A DNA stretch of 64,000 nucleotides, from NCBI GenBank assembly GCA_022794265.1, contig JAAWEK010000023.1, positions 1 to 64,000 of the forward strand, written 5' to 3'. This DNA comes from Lachnospiraceae bacterium. Lineage in GTDB: Bacteria; Bacillota; Clostridia; Lachnospirales; Lachnospiraceae. The translations under genes and the position numbers were made by a program. Numbering within the stretch: position 1 is the first letter of the stretch; the number at the start of each line of letters is the position of its first letter. Shown here in pieces: positions 7,916 through 15,403 of this stretch. The notes below the pieces were generated by a model. It ran no database searches and was not told where the DNA came from. It was given only the letters and a program-made list of their open reading frames with translations.

Positions 7916-8774
7916 TATAGAAGATAAATATTTTTATGAGATTCTGGAGGACTACCAGACGGAAACTCCCAATGGACAGGAGGAAATATTCAAAGCCTTC
8001 TGCTCCCTGATCTGGTCCAGCGACAATAAGCGCAGGGTCTATGAAAAGGAAATTAAATTTCATATACCTTCCAGACTCATTCAGACAGAAATCGGCAGTA
8101 TCTTTAATACCTGGTCTTCCATTTCCTATACCGCATACCGCTCCGTCACCAAAAAAACGGATTTTGTCAGTCTGCTCCGTCAGAAAGTAAATAATATCTA
8201 TTCCGCTTTGTTTGACGAACGAATCTGTCAGCAAAAAGAATATATGGATTTGCTCAAAGTTCCAAAACAGCTCTATCTTCGCTGGATTCATGGTGAAACC
8301 TTTCTGCCGGAAGCCTTAACCGCCGAAATTGACGATGCGGTAAATCAGGCTTTAAATATGAAAGCTTCCTATAAAAAGCAGAAAATAAAACTGGAATGGC
8401 AGGAATATAAACGTTTAGTAGAACAGTATTTCCATAAGATGTTTGATAATTATATTTCCCTGGATGACTATGAAACAAAAGATTCCATAATCGTTCAGAC
8501 AAATGGATGGAATGAAGATAACTTTTGCATCAGTTATTTCTGCAACAGTCTGAACGGTTATATCAAGAATTATCAGAAATCCTATTTCGGTTTAAAGCGG
8601 GGACGGAACAAACATTACGGCAGATGTCAGGATTGCGGCTGTCTCTATGAAAAGAATAAAAAAGATACCCGCTCCAGACACTGTCAGAACTGCTATCTAA
8701 AACACAGAAACCTGCGAAAAAAAGAAACACAGAGAATACGAAGAATACAAATGAAGTCAGTCCAAAAGTATTAA
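7908..8774 (+). CDS. Zinc-ribbon protein coupled to the polymerase gene
   Basis: The ATG at 7908 overlaps the polymerase stop by 8 bases and follows GAGGAGG, so the two are translationally coupled. The 288-residue product is mainly helical; its C-terminus has a Cys4 zinc ribbon (C240-x2-C243, C259-x2-C262) followed by a very basic tail rich in Lys and Arg (KHRNLRKKETQRIRRIQMK). This layout suits nucleic-acid binding. The tight coupling suggests a promoter-specificity or processivity factor for the dedicated polymerase, but no homologue of known function is recognised; that role is inference. Confidence 0.75.
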   Translation: MYNIEDKYFYEILEDYQTETPNGQEEIFKAFCSLIWSSDNKRRVYEKEIKFHIPSRLIQTEIGSIFNTWSSISYTAYRSVTKKTDFVSLLRQKVNNIYSALFDERICQQKEYMDLLKVPKQLYLRWIHGETFLPEALTAEIDDAVNQALNMKASYKKQKIKLEWQEYKRLVEQYFHKMFDNYISLDDYETKDSIIVQTNGWNEDNFCISYFCNSLNGYIKNYQKSYFGLKRGRNKHYGRCQDCGCLYEKNKKDTRSRHCQNCYLKHRNLRKKETQRIRRIQMKSVQKY

Positions 8775-8899
8775 AATAATTCTTTAATTCCTCTGTTTTA
8801 CAATAAATTCAGCAATTATAAACGTTGTTATATATACGCAATAGGTTCTGAACCACATCAACAGTCATTTTCTCATAATGCTTTTCTCTTCTATTGGTT

Positions 8900-8932
8900 C
8901 GTATCCGATTCCTGTATATACAAACGGATACG
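8900..8932. promoter_or_regulatory. Perfect inverted repeat upstream of the first tail-region gene
   Basis: CGTATCCG (8900-8907) and CGGATACG (8925-8932) form a perfect 8-bp inverted repeat with a 17-base centre. It lies about 50 bases before the GTG start at 8981, in a 206-base gap that separates the polymerase operon from the tail genes. There is no T-run after it, so a protein-binding site or an mRNA hairpin is more likely than a terminator. A second gap-located inverted repeat, TATGTAA/TTACATA, lies at 12240-12265. Confidence 0.4.
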
Positions 8933-8980
8933 GACTCCTTTCTGTTCCGACTGTTCTATAAAATTTTAAGGAGGAATACC

Positions 8981-9745
8981 GTGAAACCAGATTACTTTGA
9001 TTTATTATCCCCTGAACCGATTTATCTTGAATCTGTGGGCGGAATAATATCTCCCACATTAAAGGAAATACGAACCATCGGCTATCACACCTATCAAATG
9101 TATCTGACCATACTGCTGCTCCGTCCGGAATCTTATTTCGATATGATACGGCAGACGGAATATTTTAATTCTTTGTCAGCGGATATCAAAAATAAACTCA
9201 ACTCCTTTGATTTAATCACCGGAAACAAAGAAATGTGTTCCATAACTGAACATGCCTTAAATTTCTTTCTGGAACCGGATGTACGCTACAGCAACACTCA
9301 AAAGGGCTTCTTACTCTATGATAAACACACGCCGGATATTCCGGCAGGCGTCATTCATAAAGACGTATGGCCACAATTATGCGATATCATATTGCAACGT
9401 AACTACATCAGACAATCCGGAGAACAAACGTCGGAAATCAAAAGCAAACGTGCTCTGGCTATTATGCAGAAGTTGAAAAAAGGCAGAGAAACCCATACTA
9501 AAAAAGGAATATCCGACAAGAATATGGAGATTGGCAACATTATATCTGCCGTAGCCGGAAAAAGTAATTCCCTAAACCTGATTAATATCTGGGATATTAC
9601 CATTTACCAGCTTTGGGATTCTTTTTACCGCATTTACAATCATAATATTCTGGATATCCAGTCAATCAGCGTGGCTGTATGGGGCGATAAAGACAATCAT
9701 TTTGATGCTGCTGGCTGGTTTAAGAGCCTGAACAACGATACCTGA
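8981..9745 (+). CDS. Tail-cassette protein of unknown function
   Basis: AAGGAGG places the start at GTG 8981 (VKPDYFDLLSPEP), giving 254 residues. It has no signal peptide or membrane segment and is predominantly helical, with a basic stretch in the middle (KSKRALAIMQKLKKGRETHTKKG). It is the first gene after the polymerase operon and lies 49 bases before the tail tube. Phage proteins with the opening LESVGGIISPTLKEIR are seen next to tail genes in Firmicutes phages; a chaperone or head-proximal tail role is possible but unproven. Confidence 0.65.
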   Translation: MKPDYFDLLSPEPIYLESVGGIISPTLKEIRTIGYHTYQMYLTILLLRPESYFDMIRQTEYFNSLSADIKNKLNSFDLITGNKEMCSITEHALNFFLEPDVRYSNTQKGFLLYDKHTPDIPAGVIHKDVWPQLCDIILQRNYIRQSGEQTSEIKSKRALAIMQKLKKGRETHTKKGISDKNMEIGNIISAVAGKSNSLNLINIWDITIYQLWDSFYRIYNHNILDIQSISVAVWGDKDNHFDAAGWFKSLNNDT

Positions 9746-9794
9746 AACAGGTTGACTAATTTAATTTTAAAAAAATGAAAGCGAGGAACTAAAC

Positions 9795-10529
9795 ATGGGA
9801 CTTAATTCAAATATGGCAAACAGAGAGGTTTGCGACTTAATCTTTTTAGACTATGCTACAAAAAAACCGTTTTTAAACTTAGACTATGCCAATGTAAGCA
9901 CCACAGAGCTTACCGGTGAATCCGTATTCGCATATGGCGGCAAAGGACATCCAAAGAAAGTTCAGTTCTCTGGTGAAAGAGGCGGTACAATTACCATCGA
10001 AACACAGATTCAGTCTGCAAAATTATGGCAGTTAATCACAGGCGGTGACGTTTCAAAGTCTGCAAAATTTGTAGTAAGAAAAGAAATCATTACAGAAGAC
10101 GGTACAGAAGTTACACTGCCGGATACACCGGTTGCCGGAACAGTTGCTGTATACAAATCGGAGGATGACTGCGGAGAAGAACTTGCATGCACCATTGCCA
10201 ATTCTTCCATAACACTTACAACTCCTGTTAAAGCAAATGAAACTGTTATCGTTTACTACATGAAGGAAGTGACAGACAAGGTTCAGAGAATCAGCGTCAA
10301 ATCTACAAGCTTCCCTAAGAATTTTGTGGTTTACGGAGATACGGTAATGAAGACAGAGAACGATGAAGTTCTTGGATACCGGATGATTGGATATAAGGTT
10401 GCTCCTCAGAGCAATATGTCCTTATCCTTCTCTAACAACGGAGATGCCGGAACCATTACCATCACAGGCGACTTAATGGCAGATTCCGATGACAACATTC
10501 TGGACCTGATTCTGTTGGAAGACGAGTAA
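9795..10529 (+). CDS. Major tail tube protein
   Basis: The 244-residue protein is beta-rich, acidic at its end and starts MGLNSNMANREVCDLIF. The segment FLNLDYANVSTTELTGESVFAYGGKG and a strongly beta C-terminal half (MSLSFSNNGDAGTITITGDLM) fit phage tube proteins of the SPbeta/SPO1-like kind. The gene is set apart by hairpins on its 3' side, as expected for a high-copy structural protein. In this type of tail the tube polymerises into the shaft; no sheath gene or sheath-like protein lies nearby, which suggests a non-contractile tail. Confidence 0.7.
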   Translation: MGLNSNMANREVCDLIFLDYATKKPFLNLDYANVSTTELTGESVFAYGGKGHPKKVQFSGERGGTITIETQIQSAKLWQLITGGDVSKSAKFVVRKEIITEDGTEVTLPDTPVAGTVAVYKSEDDCGEELACTIANSSITLTTPVKANETVIVYYMKEVTDKVQRISVKSTSFPKNFVVYGDTVMKTENDEVLGYRMIGYKVAPQSNMSLSFSNNGDAGTITITGDLMADSDDNILDLILLEDE

Positions 10530-10543
10530 AAACGACCATTTAT

Positions 10544-10561
10544 CGAACTGTAGTTCGTTTT
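10544..10561 (+). terminator. Short hairpin with T-run after the tube gene; also reads as LexA half-sites
   Basis: CGAAC-TGTA-GTTCG followed by TTTTT forms a compact stem-loop 15 bases after the tube stop codon, the form of a terminator. The same 14 bases equal both half-sites of the Bacillus LexA box (CGAAC-N4-GTTCG), although the central four bases (TGTA) depart from consensus. Confidence 0.55.
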
Positions 10562-10606
10562 TGGATTTGAAGCAAAAATATATTTTCTAAAAATCCTCAT
10601 ATTATT

Positions 10607-10643
10607 AAATGCCGTATCCATCCTTCCAATGAATACGGCATTT
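10607..10643 (+). terminator. Strong hairpin downstream of the tube gene
   Basis: AAATGCCGTAT and ATACGGCATTT form an 11-bp perfect stem with a 15-base loop, about 80 bases after the tube gene. It can act in both directions. With the hairpin at 10544 it would limit read-through from the tube gene into the holin gene, setting tube mRNA in excess, or stabilise the tube mRNA 3' end. Confidence 0.65.
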
Positions 10644-10753
10644 ATTGTATGAGATATTCTCCTTTTTCCCACAGGCTGGACCTGATTTATCACTAATAAT
10701 GAATTAATGATTTTATTTTATCTTTTTTTACCGAAAAGGAAGGAAAATGCCCT

Positions 10754-11074
10754 ATGATTAATATTTTAACATTGCTTCCCGTTCTGGCCTGTGCTATTGG
10801 AATGAACATTGTGCTGGGAATGTATTATAACATTGGAGTTAAAAAGTTTTCCTTTAACATCCAAATCTTGTTGACAGGTATTCTGAAAGCCTTAATCATT
10901 GCCGGTACTTTTATGGGACTGGCATATTGCTTTTATTACATAGATTTTCGGACATTCGGAGTGACACCGCAATTTATTCTGAATTCCGCAATTACATTAT
11001 ATGTGGGCAAAGTCCTTGTCTCTCTCGGAAAAATTCTGGGACTGGAACTGAACCCTGAACGAACGGATAAATAA
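10754..11074 (+). CDS. Holin-like small membrane protein
   Basis: The 106-residue product has three hydrophobic helices (about residues 3-24, 38-62 and 76-96), a short lysine-bearing loop and a charged C-terminus (ELNPERTDK). This is the size and topology of a phage holin, which opens the membrane to let the amidase reach the wall. AAGGAAGG precedes the ATG. Its place between the tube and tape-measure genes, far from the amidase at 27 kb, is unusual. A tail-completion membrane protein is a less likely alternative. Confidence 0.65.
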   Translation: MINILTLLPVLACAIGMNIVLGMYYNIGVKKFSFNIQILLTGILKALIIAGTFMGLAYCFYYIDFRTFGVTPQFILNSAITLYVGKVLVSLGKILGLELNPERTDK

Positions 11075-11105
11075 TTTTACCAGGGAAAGGTGGTCATAGC
11101 GAAGG

Positions 11106-11636
11106 GTGAATGAATTAAAGGAATTATATACCATCGATTTCCTATCTGTATTTTTAAGTGTTGTTATTATTTTAACCGGATTGAAAATTATTTGCGGAAC
11201 CCTGGAGTGGTGCTGTAAAACCTTCGGCATTGAATTCAAATGGATGCGTCAGAAACAGGAAGAACACCGGCTTCTGATAAATACTTCCAATCGTATGAAA
11301 TTGCTGGAGCAACAACACAAAATCGATATGGAACATTCAATCAGTCACAATAATGAAATTAAAAATAATCTTATTAATCTGGCAGCTATTGTTGATACCA
11401 TCAATCATAAATTAGACAACATGGAAAATAAAAATGATGCCAACGAGCGGGCACAGTTAAAAGACCGTATTGCCCAGGCTTACCGTAAATATTCCAAAAC
11501 AAAGGAATGGACCTGTATGGAGGAAGAGGCGTTTCGTGATTTAATTGCCGATTACGAATTACATGGCGGAAAAAATTCCTTTGTCCATTCTGTCTGCGAA
11601 CCGGAATCCTATAGCTGGAAGATTTCCGATAGATAA
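11106..11636 (+). CDS. Membrane-anchored coiled-coil protein, probable holin partner
   Basis: The start is GTG at 11106; the nearby ATG in another frame stops at once. The 176-residue protein has one membrane helix (about residues 12-33), a basic stretch, a coiled coil (about residues 60-115, many Leu/Ile/Asn heptads), and a C-terminal segment AYRKYSKTKEWTCMEEEAF followed by YELHGG. That ending resembles the C-terminus of small siphophage membrane proteins encoded beside holins. It follows the holin gene by 31 bases. A role in lysis control or as a spanin-like rod is inferred. Confidence 0.6.
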   Translation: MNELKELYTIDFLSVFLSVVIILTGLKIICGTLEWCCKTFGIEFKWMRQKQEEHRLLINTSNRMKLLEQQHKIDMEHSISHNNEIKNNLINLAAIVDTINHKLDNMENKNDANERAQLKDRIAQAYRKYSKTKEWTCMEEEAFRDLIADYELHGGKNSFVHSVCEPESYSWKISDR

Positions 11637-11692
11637 GAATTTGTCTGTTAACCATTAGGAACTATTAAAGAAAAAGAAAGGAATATGGCAAA

Positions 11693-12172
11693 ATGAATTT
11701 AAATTTTAAAGACCGTTTAACATTAAAAGAAAGTATTGAAATGATTAATGAAGTATGCAACAGCGTATTTTTATCAAAAACAGAATCTGCTTCTGCTGCT
11801 TATCTGCCAGAGTTATATGATTTTTCTTTTCGCTTGTCCATTGCAAAACACTACGGCGGTTATGAGTCTTCCGGGGATGCCGAACAGGATTATTCCGTTG
11901 CCATGAGTATCGATAAACAGAAACTTGCCGTGGACCTGCTGCAACTGGAAGGAATCGAAACCGCCATCCGGGAAAAAATCAGTTTCCGGAAAGATGTCAT
12001 CAATAAAGCAAATATTCAGGTGGTATCTGGCTTTGATGCTTTGGTATCTCCGATTGAACATCTGATTCATACAATATCAGACAAACTTTCCGCGATTAAT
12101 ATGGAACTGTTAAATGAATTGTTAAACGGAACTGATGGGAAGGAACTTATGAAATTATATAAAGCGGAATAG
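11693..12172 (+). CDS. Probable tail assembly chaperone (by position)
   Basis: The 159-residue, mainly helical, soluble protein lies directly before the tape-measure gene, the place normally held by the tail assembly chaperone that coats the tape measure. The N-terminal SIEMINEVCNSVFLSKTESA and the acidic middle fit that role, but the family is not recognised. I see no convincing slippery sequence near the 3' end, so the usual G/GT frameshift pair seems absent. GAAAGGAATATGG leaves the start at 11693 well supported. Confidence 0.5.
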   Translation: MNLNFKDRLTLKESIEMINEVCNSVFLSKTESASAAYLPELYDFSFRLSIAKHYGGYESSGDAEQDYSVAMSIDKQKLAVDLLQLEGIETAIREKISFRKDVINKANIQVVSGFDALVSPIEHLIHTISDKLSAINMELLNELLNGTDGKELMKLYKAE

Positions 12173-12190
12173 AAAAAATAGTGGATGCAC

Positions 12191-12222
12191 AACAGGAGTG
12201 AGGATAAATCCCCGCTCCTGTT
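12191..12222 (+). terminator. Hairpin between chaperone-like and tape-measure genes
   Basis: AACAGGAG and CTCCTGTT, extended by GGAT/ATCC, form a stem of about 12 bp with TTTCTGT after it. It sits 19 bases past the 159-residue gene. It can work as a terminator or attenuator that lowers expression of the tape measure, needed in few copies per particle. Confidence 0.65.
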
Positions 12223-12388
12223 TCTGTATTATCTATCGCTTATGTAATGTTATATATTTACATAGATGTGAGAATTAAAACAAATATAACAAAGACAATT
12301 GCGAACCATGATCCGAGATGCCGGAATTTCTTATTATTTAATCTCAAATCAATAACAGCCAAAATAAAAATTTTAAAGGAGTGAGTTC

Positions 12389-13741
12389 ATGTCAAACACC
12401 GAACCCGGAGGACAAACCTCTGCAAACAATATTACAGAGCCATTTAGGACAACTACGAACACTGTTCAGGAAATGACAGATTCGTTGGAAGCGTATATCG
12501 TTCGTTTAAATAATATTAGTCCTATTGTGGTCGCTGAAGAAATTGAAGAAATCAATAACAATCTTTCCGAAATGGAAACTGCCTTTCAGACCACCAGTGT
12601 TTCCGGTGAAGGCCTTTTAAGTGTTTTTAAAGGATTATCTTCTGTTTTTACAGGTCTTTTTAATCCTGCGGAATTCAATGAATACTTCCAAAACGCAATT
12701 GAAAATCTCAAAGAAATTGACTCCATTCTTACGGATATCAGTAAGACGAGTAATCTATCATCTTCACAAATAAAGAATCTGGAAGACCATTCTTATCAGA
12801 CAGCAAGCAAATATGGAAAAAAAGCATCGGACTATCTGTCCGGCGTTCAGGATATGGCTGGTGCAGGATATAATAATTCTACCGAGATGGCAGAATTAAG
12901 TATGTTGGCACAAAGTGCCGGCAACTTAGATGCTTCTCTTGCCAATGAATATTTAATTGCCACGGACAGCGCCTATGAATTTCAGGGAAATATTCAAAAA
13001 TTAAATCAGGTATTAGATGGTCAGAATGCCATTGCACATAAAAATGCCCTATCTTTAGCTGAATTAGCGGAAGCAACAAAACTGGTTGCATCTCAATCAG
13101 CAGAATCCGGTGTTGCAATAGAAAAAACTACTGCTGCCATGGCTACCATGATGTCTGTTACCGGTGAGGATGCAGATTCTGTGGCAGATGCCTGGAATAC
13201 AATTCTGGAAAACTTTCAACAGGTATCCAAAAATACAAAGGGGCTGACCGAATATGAAAATGCCTGTCAGGCATTGGGTGTGTCTCTTAAAACCGTAAAA
13301 AACGGGGTAATACAGCTTCGCGAGCCAATGGCCGTGCTTAGTGATTTATCCAAAGCCTATACAGCCCTTGGTGATAATGATGAAAGAAAAATAAATCTTT
13401 TGAATTCCGTTGGTGATGAAAATGCCGGAAATCAATTAGGCAGCCTGTTAGAAAATTGGAATACATACACAAAAATGCTGACAGAATATTCGTATAGTTC
13501 CGGCAGTGCCATGCAGGATGCCATGAAAAGTACCGAAAGCTGGGAAGGCAGTTTAAACCGCCTTTCAAATACATGGACGGCTACGGTTCACAATGTTGTG
13601 AAATCAGATGATATGACTATTTTAATAGACATATTTAACAAATTATTGGGATTAACAGAAAAATTAACCGAATCCCTAGGAGTTTTCGGCAGTATTGGAT
13701 TAGGCGCCGGACTAACCTCATTCGTTAAAAACTTTGCTTGA
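12389..13741 (+). CDS. Tail tape-measure protein, N-terminal part (gene interrupted)
   Basis: AAAGGAG precedes ATG 12389. The 450-residue frame carries the TP901-type tape-measure core: a helical start, then LAEATKLVASQSAESGVAIEK and TTAAMATMMSVTGEDADSVA with the NTILENFQQV and ALGDNDERKINLLNSVGDEN segments typical of PhageMin_Tail domains. The frame ends abruptly after LTSFVKNFA, inside what should be continuous protein, at the edge of the 13742-15475 insertion. The remaining protein resumes in another frame at about 15460. As it stands the product would be a truncated tape measure unless the insert is removed from the RNA or DNA. Confidence 0.85.
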   Translation: MSNTEPGGQTSANNITEPFRTTTNTVQEMTDSLEAYIVRLNNISPIVVAEEIEEINNNLSEMETAFQTTSVSGEGLLSVFKGLSSVFTGLFNPAEFNEYFQNAIENLKEIDSILTDISKTSNLSSSQIKNLEDHSYQTASKYGKKASDYLSGVQDMAGAGYNNSTEMAELSMLAQSAGNLDASLANEYLIATDSAYEFQGNIQKLNQVLDGQNAIAHKNALSLAELAEATKLVASQSAESGVAIEKTTAAMATMMSVTGEDADSVADAWNTILENFQQVSKNTKGLTEYENACQALGVSLKTVKNGVIQLREPMAVLSDLSKAYTALGDNDERKINLLNSVGDENAGNQLGSLLENWNTYTKMLTEYSYSSGSAMQDAMKSTESWEGSLNRLSNTWTATVHNVVKSDDMTILIDIFNKLLGLTEKLTESLGVFGSIGLGAGLTSFVKNFA

Positions 13742-14265
13742 CTCTGAAATAAGAGTTACAATTATAAACTCTCCTACAGTTTTAATTGGGCAATCATAGC
13801 CAAGAAAATAACATAGATGGCGTTATTGACAAGACTATGGATACATGGAGTTTTTAATAAGACTCTGCAAACGCTATAGCGGAGTATAAACTATACATGG
13901 AGGAGTAAATGCTCAAACCCTGAAATACAAATCAAACCGTAATCCTACAGAACGGATGAGGTTGCGAAACGCAGAAAAAATTGATTTTGTTGGTATATGT
14001 TAATATCGGTGAGAACGGATAGGTTGCTAAGTACCGCAGACAACAGGTTGAAAATCGGATGAGCAGGACGGCACTCCACTCTTTAGAGTGTAATTGTATA
14101 TAGAAATGAAGAATTATGTGCAAAACACAGAGAGCAATCCCCACAGACATACCCATCCTCCAAGCAGGCCGCAGCCATAATGCAGTATCTGCTTGTAATG
14201 CATAGTGCGTATTGCGATTTTATAAGTTTCAGTAATACGCTTAAGTGTGCGTTTCACTTAACGAG
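13742..14265 (+). ncRNA. Structured noncoding RNA, possible group I-like intron core
   Basis: No frame is open here, but helices are dense: ACTCT/AGAGT right at the border, CACTCTTTAGAGTG (14077-14090), AAGCAG/CTGCTT (14162-14194), GCGTATT/AATACGC (14207-14240) and TTAAGTG/CACTTAA (14241-14261). GGGCAATCATAGCCAAG (13788-13804) resembles the P5-P4-P6 core segment GGGCAATCCTGAGCCAA of trnL group I introns, and ACTATG (13834) is complementary to CATAGT (14201), a possible P7. AACGGAT-AGGTTGC occurs twice (13951, 14014). A 5' exon-side TTAAAAACT (13725-13733) pairs with AGTTTTTAA (13849-13857). The group I assignment is tentative; a decayed group II or an unknown RNA is possible. Confidence 0.45.
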
Positions 14266-14319
14266 AAAAATTTATCATCATGTTTCATTGTTTTAGATGT
14301 TTATAAAAACAAGCAATTA

Positions 14320-14718
14320 TTAAAACTTACTTCCACAATTTTTACATCTCCACGTCTTTCCATTATCCCCCATTCCAAAGATTCCAAAAGCTGCCATTTT
14401 GGCAATCTTCCTTGTAGCGGTTATTTTTGCAAGATTTGTAGAATTACAGATTGGACATTTTGGTTTATTCAACAAATCCTAAGCTATCTGATTATTTCGG
14501 ATTATTTCTTCTTGTGATAATTTAGGTTCAAATACAGGAGCATAAAACTTCTCATAAAATGTATCATAAAGGATTGTTGCTGTATCTTCGTCACAGTTAC
14601 AATATGTTTGAATATAATTTATTCCTTCCTGTTTTTGTTTGGCTTTCATAAAACCATATAGTGCATAACATGGCTCCTTATCTTCTAATTTTCTTAACAT
14701 ATTTTTCATATCCATCAT
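14320..14718 (-). pseudogene. Zinc-ribbon protein, duplicated copy with internal stop
   Basis: This copy is nearly identical in its C-terminal half to the gene at 14850-15395. Reading from ATG 14718, the frame runs 79 codons to NNQIA and then hits TAG where the intact copy has CAG. Past the stop the frame continues in register through DLLNKPKCPICNSTNL to CKNCGSKF. A single substitution therefore separates the helical domain from the zinc ribbon. The copy also lacks the first of the two N-terminal repeat units present in the intact gene. If read through, it would give about 132 residues. Confidence 0.7.
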
Positions 14719-14849
14719 AATACCTCTATTCTTTCTTATTTATTTTATCTATTTATAAAATTGTAATAATTGAACTATAGTTTAAACCACATTTGACATA
14801 ATACAAATCTATATAATCTAATATATAAGAATCTTTTATAAAAATAATT

Positions 14850-15395
14850 CTAAAACTTACTTCCACAATTTTTACATCTCCACGTCTTTCCATTATCTCC
14901 CATTCCAAAGATTCCAAAGGCCGCCATTTTGGCAATCTTCCTTGTGGCGGTTATTTTCGCAAGATTGGTAGAATTGCAGATTGGACATTTTGGTTTATTC
15001 AACCAATCCTGTGCTATCTGATTATTATGTGCAGCTTCTGCCAGTGATTGAGGGGTTGGATGATATATATCATAAAAAAGTCTCTCGATATAACAATCCA
15101 AAAGCATTTTAGCCATATTTTCATCACAATTACAATATGTTTGAATATAATCCATTGCTTCCTCTGTTCGTTTTTCTCTAACAGGTTCATTCAATGTCAA
15201 AAATGCTTCATTTTTTTCTAACATACACAACTTGCTAAAAATTTCAAAAAAATCTTTTACCATATTTTCATCACACTTGCAATATTTTTTTATATAATGC
15301 ATAGCTTCTTCTTTTTGGTTTTCTCTTATTAACTTTTTTAGCAAACGCCATAATTTTTCATTATTATATATTCTCAATATACTTTTTACATCCAT
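14850..15395 (-). CDS. Helical-repeat plus zinc-ribbon protein in the insertion
   Basis: The 181-residue product has repeated helical units of about 45 residues, each with an EEAMxYIxxYCxCDENM motif (two in the N-terminal half), and a C-terminal zinc ribbon with CPICNSTNL and WRCKNCGSKF separated by a glycine-rich FGIFGMGDNGKTW loop. Zinc ribbons with this loop are widespread in Lachnospiraceae genomes; the function is unknown. AGGAGG lies 12-15 bases before the ATG, and the gene has a good promoter at 15429-15457. It runs antisense to the tape measure. I see no HNH or GIY-YIG motif, so it is not an obvious homing endonuclease. Confidence 0.75.
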   Translation of the reverse strand: MDVKSILRIYNNEKLWRLLKKLIRENQKEEAMHYIKKYCKCDENMVKDFFEIFSKLCMLEKNEAFLTLNEPVREKRTEEAMDYIQTYCNCDENMAKMLLDCYIERLFYDIYHPTPQSLAEAAHNNQIAQDWLNKPKCPICNSTNLAKITATRKIAKMAAFGIFGMGDNGKTWRCKNCGSKF

Positions 15396-15403
15396 AACTA
15401 ATA

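Noticed and set aside
7632..8291. Minus-strand frame of 219 codons across the polymerase and zinc-ribbon genes
   Set aside because: It lies opposite two well-supported genes and has no start signal.
13932..14156. Minus-strand frame of 74 codons in the left half of the insert
   Set aside because: It overlaps several RNA hairpins, lacks a ribosome binding site and resembles no protein.
13742..14265. CRISPR array or diversity-generating retroelement
   Set aside because: Repeats here are few and irregular, there is no spacer pattern, and no Cas or reverse transcriptase gene is in the window.
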